The position numbers and the translations under genes are program-made. Under the pieces are notes generated by a model. It ran no database searches. It was not told where the DNA came from and was given only the letters and a program-made list of their open reading frames with translations. 64,000 bases of DNA from Sphingobacterium sp. ML3W (GTDB lineage: Bacteria > Bacteroidota > Bacteroidia > Sphingobacteriales > Sphingobacteriaceae): assembly GCF_000747525.1 (NCBI RefSeq), contig NZ_CP009278.1, forward strand, positions 992,001 through 1,056,000, read 5' to 3'. Of the stretch, positions 16,838 through 25,324 are shown piece by piece; positions within the stretch are counted from its first letter, which is position 1, and every line of letters starts with the position of its first letter.

Positions 16838-17734
16838 CCACCCTTTTCTTTTGAACCAATAATAAATTGCAATACAAATTCCGAGCATTATTCCTATTGC
16901 AACAGGGTACCCATAATACCATTCCAATTCTGGCATGTTTTTAAAGTTCATACCGTATATGCCAGCAACAAATGTGATTGGCATGAAAAAAACAGAGAAA
17001 ATGGTCAGAATACGCATAATCTCATTGGTATGGTTAGAAGAGATATTAAAGTAGATATTTAATAGTTGACTCGTATTTTCCGAAAGATTATCATAAAGGG
17101 TATTCGTTCGTAAATATAGATCTTTTAGATCGCGACTGTAGACATCTCTTTTTTGGCTCGCATGAAAGTGTTCTACTATTTCTTTGTAAAGGATAATCAC
17201 TTTTCGAACGACATCAATCTGTCTTTTAATAAAATAAACATGCTTGAGAACTAACTTTTTTTGACGCGTTAGAAAGACACCTTCCTCGTACTCATCTAAT
17301 TTAGTCGAGATTTTAGGTAGTATCTTTTCAAAGGTTCCGAGTGCTGCCATACTTAAATAATTAGCCAAGTGTTTACTATCTTTTAATTTAGCAGATTTAA
17401 AATCCAGCAGTTTCATCTTATGTATGAATTCTACATTTTTTTTATGAAGCGTAATGACGAAGTCTGAACCATAAAAAATAGTCAACCGGTCGGTAATTTC
17501 ACCAATATTGTCGGAATTATCTTTAAATGTAGAAGAGACCATACGTAATATGATGAAGGTGTAATTATCAAACTCTTCTATTTTTGGTAAATGTTCGGGT
17601 TCTAACGAGTCTTTAATCGATGCTTGATTGAGATTATACTTTTCTTTTAAGATCTCTAAATCCGCAATACTGGGTTCGAATACATCAATCCATTCGTAAC
17701 TAGCCTGCTCTTTACTTATTATTGTGGATATCAT
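16832..17734 (-). CDS. corA: CorA-family divalent metal (Mg2+/Co2+) transporter
   Basis: Inner-membrane pentameric Mg2+ channel. A large acidic and helical cytoplasmic N-terminal domain (about 1-235) is followed by two C-terminal membrane helices. The selectivity signature YGMNFKNMPELE lies between them. The C terminus is positively charged (YYWFKRKGWL). Length 300 aa is normal. Some members carry Zn2+ rather than Mg2+, so the substrate is provisional. It is convergent with tsaB (6 bp overlap) and lies downstream of the terminator that closes the ompH-like gene. Confidence 0.93.
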   Translation of the reverse strand: MISTIISKEQASYEWIDVFEPSIADLEILKEKYNLNQASIKDSLEPEHLPKIEEFDNYTFIILRMVSSTFKDNSDNIGEITDRLTIFYGSDFVITLHKKNVEFIHKMKLLDFKSAKLKDSKHLANYLSMAALGTFEKILPKISTKLDEYEEGVFLTRQKKLVLKHVYFIKRQIDVVRKVIILYKEIVEHFHASQKRDVYSRDLKDLYLRTNTLYDNLSENTSQLLNIYFNISSNHTNEIMRILTIFSVFFMPITFVAGIYGMNFKNMPELEWYYGYPVAIGIMLGICIAIYYWFKRKGWL

Positions 17735-17796
17735 AGGTTACATTAGATTTAGATGTTAATATACCGAACACAATTTCAAATTGCAAATCGTTAATA

Positions 17797-17832
17797 AATA
17801 AAGAAAGCCGCTAATCAGCGGCTTTCTTTATT
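17797..17832. terminator. Terminator downstream of the OmpH-like lipoprotein gene
   Basis: A perfect 16-bp stem (17797-17812 with 17817-17832, including AAAGAAAGCCGCT) with loop AATC lies between the ompH-like stop and the corA start on the minus strand. The A-rich and T-rich arm ends make it symmetrical. Confidence 0.88.
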
Positions 17833-17847
17833 GACATTTTTATAACC

Positions 17848-18459
17848 TTATTTTTTTTCTTTTTTATACTCTTCATTTAATTGTTTTACCACCTCATTGG
17901 TGATTTCCAATTTCGAATCCGCGTATAAAACAGTTGGGTTTGTTTTTGAATAGGTTAAAACAAGTGTATAACCATTGTCGCTAGCATGTTTTTTCAAAAA
18001 TTCAGTTATCTTATTATAGACATTGTTAAATTCTGAAGACTCATCTTGTGCTAATGAAGAAGAAGCATTTTGATCCAGACGGCTTAACTCATCTTGTTTA
18101 CGTGCTAATTTCTCTTCTGTTGCTTGTCTTTCATTGGCACTCATATTTGGTGCTTTTTGTTGATAATCTGCAACTTCACGTTGGAAAGCTTGGCTTTTAC
18201 CTTGTAAATCTGCTTGAGCCTTCTTAACCTTTGCTTCTAATTTCGTTCTGATATCTTTGAAGTATTCATATTTTTGAGATAATGAATCAGAATTGATATA
18301 GACAATTTTTTCAGCTTTTGTTGAAGCTTCTTCTGTTAATGCAGCATCTTTTGTCGAGGTAGTACTTGGAGTTTTTGATGCTTGATTACAGGAAACAGCA
18401 GCCACAGAAATAGCTAGACCTAAGGTTACTTTTGATAAAGTTGAAAATATATTACTCAT
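17848..18459 (-). CDS. OmpH/Skp-family lipoprotein
   Basis: Probable periplasm-facing lipoprotein of 203 aa. The N terminus is a signal peptide ending in a lipobox (LAISVAAVSC, Cys about residue 24). A Ser/Thr-rich linker follows, then the OmpH/Skp domain: strand KIVYINSDSL, a long charged coiled-coil (about residues 80-150), and the strand region YTLVLTYSKTNPTVLYAD. Skp-type proteins chaperone outer-membrane proteins. The lipid anchor is unlike classic soluble Skp but, from general knowledge, is common in Bacteroidota. It is transcribed alone, divergently from gyrB. Confidence 0.85.
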   Translation of the reverse strand: MSNIFSTLSKVTLGLAISVAAVSCNQASKTPSTTSTKDAALTEEASTKAEKIVYINSDSLSQKYEYFKDIRTKLEAKVKKAQADLQGKSQAFQREVADYQQKAPNMSANERQATEEKLARKQDELSRLDQNASSSLAQDESSEFNNVYNKITEFLKKHASDNGYTLVLTYSKTNPTVLYADSKLEITNEVVKQLNEEYKKEKK

Positions 18460-18597
18460 TGTTTATTTAGATTACACGTTTATTATAAGAACAAACCTAC
18501 TATAAAAAAATTACATTTTAGTTTTGAGATTGCTAAAATATAAAAAAAATATGGAATAATAGTGTGGTTATATTGGCTGATAGTACTGATACTTGAC

Positions 18598-18628
18598 TTG
18601 TTAAAGTGGTTAAAATTTCGTATTTTTG
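18598..18628 (+). promoter_or_regulatory. gyrB promoter
   Basis: TTG at 18598-18600, 20 bp, then TATTTTTG at 18621-18628, an exact TAnnTTTG. The start codon is 24 bp downstream. Confidence 0.6.
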
Positions 18629-18652
18629 ATTACAAGTATTTAATTATTTTCA

Positions 18653-20611
18653 ATGAGCGAAGAAAACAAAAATGCATCATCCTATTCAGCCGATAATATC
18701 CAAGTTTTAGAGGGATTAGAGGCTGTACGTAAACGCCCTTCCATGTATATTGGAGACACTGGGGTTAAAGGTTTGCACCATTTGGTCTATGAGGTAGTCG
18801 ATAACTCTATCGATGAAGCCGTTGCAGGTTATTGTACAGATATTTTTGTCACTATCCATACAGACAATTCTATTTCTGTAAAAGATAACGGACGTGGTAT
18901 TCCAACAGGTATCAATAAAAAAGAAAATAGATCCGCACTGGAGATTGTAATGACTGTATTACACGCCGGTGGTAAATTTGATAAAGATACTTATAAAGTA
19001 TCAGGTGGTCTTCACGGTGTGGGGGTTTCTTGTGTAAACGCTTTATCAGCGCATTTATCTGCAGTGATCCATCGTGATGGTAAGGTATTTCAGCAAGAAT
19101 ACGAAAAAGGGAAACCTTTATATACGGTAAAAGAAATTGGTGAATCAGATATAACAGGAACTATTGTTACTTTTAGACCTGACCAAGAGATTTTCACAAC
19201 TACCACTATTTATAATTATGATACCCTAGCAAGTCGACTTCGCGAGCTGTCTTTCTTGAATAAGGGACTTAAATTATCTTTAGTAGATGAAAGAGAAACC
19301 TTAGAAGATGGTACTTTACGTCAAGACGTATTTTTATCTGAAGGCGGTTTACAAGAGTTTGTACAGTTTTTAGATAGCAATCGTCATCCGATAATACCAC
19401 ATCCAATTTATGTGGAAGGTATTAAACAAGGTATTCCTGTAGAATTAGCGTTGCAATATAACGAGACTTATACAGAGAATGTACATTCGTACGTGAATAA
19501 CATCAATACCATTGAAGGTGGTTCTCACGTTGCTGGTTTTCGTCGTGGTTTGACACGTACCTTAAAAGCGTATGCTGATAAGTCTGGCTTATTGAAAAAT
19601 TTGAAGATTGAAATAACTGGAGATGATTTCCGAGAGGGTTTGACTGCGGTGATTTCGGTTAAGGTAGCAGAACCTCAGTTTGAGGGGCAAACCAAAACAA
19701 AATTAGGTAACTCAGAAGTAATGGGTGCTGTTGATATCGCTGTGGGTGAAATTTTAAATATTTATTTGGAAGAAAACCCTAGAGAAGCAAAAGCAATTGT
19801 ACAAAAAGTTGTTATCGCTGCTCAAGCTCGTGCTGCTGCTCGTAAAGCGCGCGATTTAGTACAACGAAAAACAGTAATGGGTGGTTCTGGTTTACCAGGA
19901 AAATTGGCTGATTGTCAAGATAATGACCCTACTAAATGTGAGATTTATTTCGTCGAGGGAGATTCAGCTGGTGGTACAGCAAAATCTGGTCGTGACCGAA
20001 AATATCAAGCGATTATGCCGCTACGTGGTAAAATCCTAAACGTAGAAAAGGCAATGGAACATAAAATCTATGAAAATGAAGAGATCAAAAATATGTTTAC
20101 TGCCCTGGGTGTTAGTTTGGGTACTGCGGATGATCCCAAAGCTTTAAATTTAGATAAATTACGCTATCATCGCATCATTATTATGACCGATGCGGACGTA
20201 GATGGTTCTCACATTACGACTCTTATCCTAACATTTTATTTTAGGTATATGAAAGAGTTGATTGAGAAGGGGTATATCTACATCGCAACGCCACCTTTAT
20301 ATTTAGTGAAAAAAGGTAAGGAATTTCAATATGCTTGGAACGAAGACCAACGCTTAAATGCTATTCAGCAATTAAAGGGTGGAGGTAAAGAAGATAGTGT
20401 ACATGTACAGCGCTATAAAGGTCTTGGAGAAATGAACGCAGAACAACTATGGGATACAACTATGAATCCTGAGACGCGTACATTACGTCAAGTAACGATA
20501 GAAAATGCTGCTGAATGTGATCGTATATTCTCAATGCTAATGGGCGATGAAGTTGCTCCACGTCGTGAGTTTATTGAACGAAATGCACGTTATGCTAAGA
20601 TAGATATCTAA
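18653..20611 (+). CDS. gyrB: DNA gyrase subunit B
   Basis: ATPase subunit of gyrase, which introduces negative supercoils. The GHKL ATP site is seen in EVVDNSIDEAVAGY, DNGRGIPTG and GGLHGVGVSCVNALS. The opening GLEAVRKRPSMYIGDTG is typical. The TOPRIM domain carries EGDSAGGTAKSGRDRKYQAI and the DVDG acidic pair in MTDADVDGSHI. The C terminus ends RREFIERNARYAKIDI. At 652 aa it is the standard short type without the enterobacterial insertion. ParE is the alternative, but the QRYKGLGEMNAEQLWDTTM stretch and length fit GyrB. It is followed by a strong terminator. Confidence 0.95.
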   Translation: MSEENKNASSYSADNIQVLEGLEAVRKRPSMYIGDTGVKGLHHLVYEVVDNSIDEAVAGYCTDIFVTIHTDNSISVKDNGRGIPTGINKKENRSALEIVMTVLHAGGKFDKDTYKVSGGLHGVGVSCVNALSAHLSAVIHRDGKVFQQEYEKGKPLYTVKEIGESDITGTIVTFRPDQEIFTTTTIYNYDTLASRLRELSFLNKGLKLSLVDERETLEDGTLRQDVFLSEGGLQEFVQFLDSNRHPIIPHPIYVEGIKQGIPVELALQYNETYTENVHSYVNNINTIEGGSHVAGFRRGLTRTLKAYADKSGLLKNLKIEITGDDFREGLTAVISVKVAEPQFEGQTKTKLGNSEVMGAVDIAVGEILNIYLEENPREAKAIVQKVVIAAQARAAARKARDLVQRKTVMGGSGLPGKLADCQDNDPTKCEIYFVEGDSAGGTAKSGRDRKYQAIMPLRGKILNVEKAMEHKIYENEEIKNMFTALGVSLGTADDPKALNLDKLRYHRIIIMTDADVDGSHITTLILTFYFRYMKELIEKGYIYIATPPLYLVKKGKEFQYAWNEDQRLNAIQQLKGGGKEDSVHVQRYKGLGEMNAEQLWDTTMNPETRTLRQVTIENAAECDRIFSMLMGDEVAPRREFIERNARYAKIDI

Positions 20612-20635
20612 AAGTTTTTATTTCATAAACTTTAT

Positions 20636-20671
20636 AAAGGTCTAACTACGATGGTAGTTAGACCTTTTTTT
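20636..20671 (+). terminator. Rho-independent terminator of gyrB
   Basis: AAGGTCTAACTAC pairs perfectly with GTAGTTAGACCTT around the loop GATG, followed by a long T run. Confidence 0.95.
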
Positions 20672-21191
20672 GTTCTTTATTTTTTGCTTAAAATTTGAAA
20701 TAATATTTTGTGAAATTTGGAGATTACAAGTAACTTATAGTTTACGATTATATGTTTCCTTTAAAACCAGCCCTTTTTTATAAGATAAAGGGATAGGTTG
20801 ATGGAGTAGATGCTATACCAATTATAAGATAAAACCTTACTGATTATAAGTTCATTTCTGGTTTTTTAACGATTTGACTCAACTCTAAAAAGATTTCGAG
20901 TCTGTAGAACTACGTTTTGTGTTTTCTGGTCTGTTAATTTTCTGATGGTTTTTAGCCGGTTCGATAGCGTTGTGTTAAACTTCAATAGTTTGATTTTTAT
21001 TTTTTGATTTAAAGGTAATTTGAAATTATTTTTAATAATCTGGATATATCTTGTTACAAATCAGTGCGATAAAATCATGTTTAGAATGGAGGTTTTTCGA
21101 ATCAGTTACGCCTAATATTATCAAAAAAATATGCAGTTAATATTTTTAATAATTGAATTTTTTAATATTTCACTTTTTATGGAATCAGCCT
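20672..21191. other. Intergenic stretch between gyrB and the HhH-barrel gene
   Basis: About 520 bp of AT-rich sequence without a convincing ORF, RNA gene or clear TAnnTTTG promoter. The only pattern noted is TATAAGATAAA twice (20779-20789 and 20823-20833). The promoter of the downstream operon is presumably here but was not identified. Confidence 0.5.
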
Positions 21192-23240
21192 ATGAAAATA
21201 AAACTTTACTTATTGATTTGGTCATCCTTTTTAACACCATATTACCTTTATGGGCAGGAGTATGAACAGTTAGCACTAGACCAGTTATTTGAACAACTGT
21301 TGGAGGAGTTAGAAGAGGGTGTTGATGCTAGTGAGCTATCTGAAAAATGGGGCTACTATTTGAAAAACCCAATAGATCTAAATAAAACAAATGGAGAAGA
21401 ACTGCGTGACTTAATATTTTTAAGCGCAATTCAAGTGGAAAATTTATTGACACACCGGAAGGAGGCGGGTGATTTTCTATCTGTACAAGAGTTGCAAAGC
21501 ATTACTGGATTTGAATTAAGTACTATTCAAAATTTGCTGCCCTTCGTGACTGTGAATAATGCCATTCATTATCGAGATTTTAATGTTAAGAATTTATTGA
21601 CCAAATCTAAACAAGAGGTTATGATTCGTTATGGACGTATACCACATAAGGCTAAAGGTTATGCTATAACAGATACTGCGCGTTCTCGATATCTTGGAGA
21701 CCCTAACAGGTACTTGTTACGCTATAGGTTCAATTATAATAATAAGATTCGCTTAGCAGTCAATATGGATAAGGATGCAGGAGAACCATTTTTTAAAGAT
21801 AAACAACAATACGGTTTTGATTTTTACTCCGCAAGTCTTTCCATCCGAGATTTGGGAAAGCTGAAACATGTGGTGATTGGTGATTTTGCATTGCAGGTAG
21901 GGCAGGGGTTAACTATGTGGAATGGATTGAGTTTTGGGAAAGGGAGTATGATTGAAAGTGCAGCTAGGCAAGGAGCAGGGTTGCGGTCCTATACATCTTT
22001 AAATGAAGCAAATTTTTTAAGAGGAATATCTGGTACCATTTCATTAGGCAGTTTTGAGTTGACCCCTTACGTTTCCTATAGACATATCGATGGTAAGGTC
22101 GAAAAGAGGCATGACGAATGGGCTATATCAACTTTAGCCATTTCAGGATTACATCGAACACCGACAGAACAAAACTATAGAAAGGCTATTGGTCAACTTG
22201 TCTACGGAAGCAATATACGCTACGGAAAAAACAGATTTAAGATAGGGGCAAATTTTGTCGCAACACAGCTTGATGGTATAAAAACCCTAGGTAAGGCCCC
22301 TGAAAATAAGTTCGATTTTGAAGGTAATTTATTACGAAATGGAAGTCTCTATTATAACTATTCTTATAAAAGCGCTTATTTCTTTGGTGAAGTTGCCACT
22401 AGTTTAGACGAGGGGTATGCTTGGTTAACGGGATTGATTACGAGCATTACTCCGAAGTTCTCGACCGTATTCTTGTATCGCGATTATCAAAAAAATTACC
22501 ATAGTTTCTTCTCGCAGGCTATCGGGGAGACTAGTGGTACTCAAAATGAAAAAGGATTTTATTCCGGCTTAGTCTATCATCCATCACGGAAAATTCAATG
22601 GACAACTTATGTTGATTTTTTTAAGTTTCCTTGGTTACGATATCGGGCTTTAGAACCTTCTTCAGGTTACGATATGATGTCCCAATTTTCTTATATATGG
22701 TACAAGAAGGGACAGCTATCCCTGCGCTTGCGCTATCGCCTACGGGAAGAAAATACTTCTAGTTCGAAGACTCAAAAAGTCATTTTAGCAGAAGTTAAGA
22801 AGTATCAGATCCGTTTGGAGTACAAGTATAAGTTAAGTAGTATCTGGAGCATCCGTAATCGCATTGAGGCTATCCAATATGAGAAAGAATATCAAGTTAA
22901 AGAATTGGGATGGATGGTGTATCAAGATTTGTTTTATAGTCCTAACCAAAGTAAAATAACTACTAATGTGCGATTAGCCTATTTTCATACCGATAGCTAT
23001 AATACTCGAATCTATGCATTTGAAAACGATGTTTTATACGCATCATCTTTTCCGTTGTATTATCAAAAAGGGTGGCGTATCTATAATAACATGAGGTATA
23101 GAATAAATCGTCATGTTGATTTATGGACTAAAATTTCGGCTTTCTACTATCCAGAATTAGATCAGATAGGTTCTGGTCTAGATGAGATTAAAGGAAATAT
23201 TAAGTCAGAACTTAAAGTACAGTTGAGGATTCAATTCTGA
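21192..23240 (+). CDS. Outer-membrane beta-barrel protein with ComEA-like helix-hairpin-helix domain
   Basis: Secreted protein of 682 aa. ATG 21192 gives a signal peptide (KIKLYLLIWSSFLTPYYLYGQ); an in-frame TTG at 21153 would bury it. At about residues 55-120 lies a ComEA-like HhH region, seen in NPIDLNKTNGEELRDL, then HRKEAGDFLSVQEL and QSITGFELSTIQNLL; such domains bind DNA non-specifically. The remaining ~550 residues alternate polar and aromatic residues in strand-length blocks and end LKVQLRIQF, a C-terminal Phe typical of outer-membrane barrels. Its stop overlaps comEC by 1 bp. A role as an outer-membrane DNA receptor or port is an inference from this context. Confidence 0.75.
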   Translation: MKIKLYLLIWSSFLTPYYLYGQEYEQLALDQLFEQLLEELEEGVDASELSEKWGYYLKNPIDLNKTNGEELRDLIFLSAIQVENLLTHRKEAGDFLSVQELQSITGFELSTIQNLLPFVTVNNAIHYRDFNVKNLLTKSKQEVMIRYGRIPHKAKGYAITDTARSRYLGDPNRYLLRYRFNYNNKIRLAVNMDKDAGEPFFKDKQQYGFDFYSASLSIRDLGKLKHVVIGDFALQVGQGLTMWNGLSFGKGSMIESAARQGAGLRSYTSLNEANFLRGISGTISLGSFELTPYVSYRHIDGKVEKRHDEWAISTLAISGLHRTPTEQNYRKAIGQLVYGSNIRYGKNRFKIGANFVATQLDGIKTLGKAPENKFDFEGNLLRNGSLYYNYSYKSAYFFGEVATSLDEGYAWLTGLITSITPKFSTVFLYRDYQKNYHSFFSQAIGETSGTQNEKGFYSGLVYHPSRKIQWTTYVDFFKFPWLRYRALEPSSGYDMMSQFSYIWYKKGQLSLRLRYRLREENTSSSKTQKVILAEVKKYQIRLEYKYKLSSIWSIRNRIEAIQYEKEYQVKELGWMVYQDLFYSPNQSKITTNVRLAYFHTDSYNTRIYAFENDVLYASSFPLYYQKGWRIYNNMRYRINRHVDLWTKISAFYYPELDQIGSGLDEIKGNIKSELKVQLRIQF

Positions 23241-25324
23241 TGAAGACTAACTTCCATGAACAAGTAAAGAAGGTCCCATTTCTCAAAATTGTAATTTTTT
23301 ATAGTATGGGTATTGGACTTGCGCATTTTATACCAGCAGGTAATGCGGCATTTTCTATTTTGAATGCTATACTTATCACTGTTTTACTGAGTCAAGTTGT
23401 GTGGTTCATTATGCAACCAAGATTTCGGAGCCTTTATATCATGAACAGCTATGTCATACTTTTTGTATTTGGCTTATGGAATATATCTAGAACACACTTT
23501 AAGAATGATGCCAATCATTTTCACTTAGGAGCGAGTGATCAATTTATAGCAATAGTGGATGATGAACCAATTGTTAAAAATAATACGGTGAGATTTTCTG
23601 CTCTATTGCGAGCAAAAGAAACAAAGTCAACATTTCGAAAAGCGACGGGTAATCTGATGATGACTGTGGAATTAGATCGTACAGCCCCCATTCAATACGG
23701 AGATGAAATCATTTTTATCAACAAGATTAAAGCTATACCCAACCATTACAACCCTCTTGAATTTGATTATAAAAACTATTTAGCAAACCGCGGTATATAT
23801 TTTCAAAACAGGTTAAGTTTAGGTGAATATAAAGTCATCGGTCGGAATAAGGGCAATCGTATTAAAGCATTAGGATTGAACTTGAGACAAGGGTTAGTCC
23901 ATAAGTTTAGAAAATATTTGGATGATGAAGAAGCATTTCAAATAGCAACAGCTCTTATTTTCGGATATCGTACTACTATGTCGACAGATACCTTACAGAC
24001 CTTTAGTAATACAGGTACGATACATGTATTGAGTGTTTCGGGTATGCATGTAGGTATTGTTTTTCTATTGCTGTTGTGGTTGTTGCAACAGGTAAAAGGA
24101 AATCATGTTCTCCATATCACTCGCACTGTTTTGTTGTTGTTAGCAATCTGGAGTTATACCATTCTCACTGGGATGGCTCCGTCCATATTAAGGGCTGCAA
24201 TTATGTTAAGTTTTTTTCTAATAACCCGTTTACTAAGGAGAGAGGTGAATATTTTAAATACCCTAGCTGCATCAGCATTTCTACTCTTACTGTTTCAACC
24301 AAATATGCTCTTTGACATTGGTTTCCAATTATCGTATAGTGCCGTCTTAGGTATTGTTTTTCTTTTTCCATTATATAAAAGAATCGCACCCTATACGGAC
24401 GGTCGTTTTAGTCATCATATATGGGACAGTATTGGTATTTCATTAAGTGCTCAAACCTCTACGGCACCGTTGTCTTTATTTTATTTTGGTCAGTTTCCCA
24501 ATTATTTCTTGATTGCAAATGTGCTTGTCGTGCTACCTGTTACGATTATCATGTATGTTGGTTTAGTCTTGATGTTCTTACCATTTGATTCTATTAATAT
24601 ATGGCTAGGGCATGTGCTACAATGGCTCGTTAAGTATATGTTTCTTATGCTTAAATTTTTGGATAAATTACCCTATTCTACATGGACAGGAATTGTTCTT
24701 TCCCCTATTATGGTGTTTGTAAGCTTAACCATGCTTTTGACCCTTACCTATGCTTTTCAATGGAAAAGTAAAAATGTAATGTATTTTAGTCTGTTTTTTT
24801 TATTGATTTTCGTTATAATTTTTAACTACCAACAACATCTTAAATTAACCTATAAAGGTTTTCGAATATACAATACAGGAAAAGATATAACGCTTGCATT
24901 TATTAAAAGGAATAAAGTGACTGTGATTAGTTCTTTTGATTCACTTAATACTAGGGCATTAAAGTACAGTATATATCGGGATTTGAGTAGATTTTCCAAT
25001 TGGAATAGGATTGGTTATCATAAATTGATTTCTGATGATTCTTTACGAGTTAATTATCTCATTCAAAAATCGGGCTTAATTATTCAGATTATGGAGCATG
25101 CAACACTTCAAGTCTTACCTACGGATGTATTGATTGTAAGAAAAAATAGTAAATGGAACTTTGTGGATAATGTAAAGCTTATTAAACCTAAAATTGTTTT
25201 GTTTGATGGGACAAATAGTGATCATAATATTCAGGTATGGCAGCAACAGTTGGACAGTTTGGCAATACGGCATTATAGCATAAAAAATAATTTTGCGTAT
25301 GTTTGGGATAAGGAGTTATTATGA
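23240..25324 (+). CDS. comEC: ComEC/Rec2 family DNA-uptake channel
   Basis: Polytopic inner-membrane protein of 694 aa expected to carry single-stranded DNA into the cytoplasm. Two or three N-terminal membrane segments precede the DUF4131 OB-fold-like domain, with the typical NPLEFDYKNYLANRGIYF at about 175-192. The Competence domain includes TGTIHVLSVSGMHVGIVF (about 260) and LTGMAPSILRAAIMLS. The C-terminal ~165 residues correspond in position to the metallo-beta-lactamase-like domain but show no HxHxDH motif, so nuclease activity is unlikely. It is translationally coupled to both neighbours: ATG overlaps the previous stop, and its TGA overlaps recQ. Confidence 0.9.
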   Translation: MKTNFHEQVKKVPFLKIVIFYSMGIGLAHFIPAGNAAFSILNAILITVLLSQVVWFIMQPRFRSLYIMNSYVILFVFGLWNISRTHFKNDANHFHLGASDQFIAIVDDEPIVKNNTVRFSALLRAKETKSTFRKATGNLMMTVELDRTAPIQYGDEIIFINKIKAIPNHYNPLEFDYKNYLANRGIYFQNRLSLGEYKVIGRNKGNRIKALGLNLRQGLVHKFRKYLDDEEAFQIATALIFGYRTTMSTDTLQTFSNTGTIHVLSVSGMHVGIVFLLLLWLLQQVKGNHVLHITRTVLLLLAIWSYTILTGMAPSILRAAIMLSFFLITRLLRREVNILNTLAASAFLLLLFQPNMLFDIGFQLSYSAVLGIVFLFPLYKRIAPYTDGRFSHHIWDSIGISLSAQTSTAPLSLFYFGQFPNYFLIANVLVVLPVTIIMYVGLVLMFLPFDSINIWLGHVLQWLVKYMFLMLKFLDKLPYSTWTGIVLSPIMVFVSLTMLLTLTYAFQWKSKNVMYFSLFFLLIFVIIFNYQQHLKLTYKGFRIYNTGKDITLAFIKRNKVTVISSFDSLNTRALKYSIYRDLSRFSNWNRIGYHKLISDDSLRVNYLIQKSGLIIQIMEHATLQVLPTDVLIVRKNSKWNFVDNVKLIKPKIVLFDGTNSDHNIQVWQQQLDSLAIRHYSIKNNFAYVWDKELL

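Noticed and set aside
15130..20611. Replication origin near rpmH-rnpA-yidD and gyrB
   Set aside because: Gene content resembles origin-proximal regions of other bacteria, but dnaA, dnaN and a cluster of DnaA boxes are absent here.
21153..21191. Extended TTG start for the HhH-barrel protein
   Set aside because: It would place 13 residues before the signal peptide; the ATG at 21192 gives a normal export signal.
20672..21191. Non-coding RNA gene in the gyrB downstream gap
   Set aside because: No tRNA-like fold, strong hairpin or paired promoter/terminator could be seen; only a short direct repeat.
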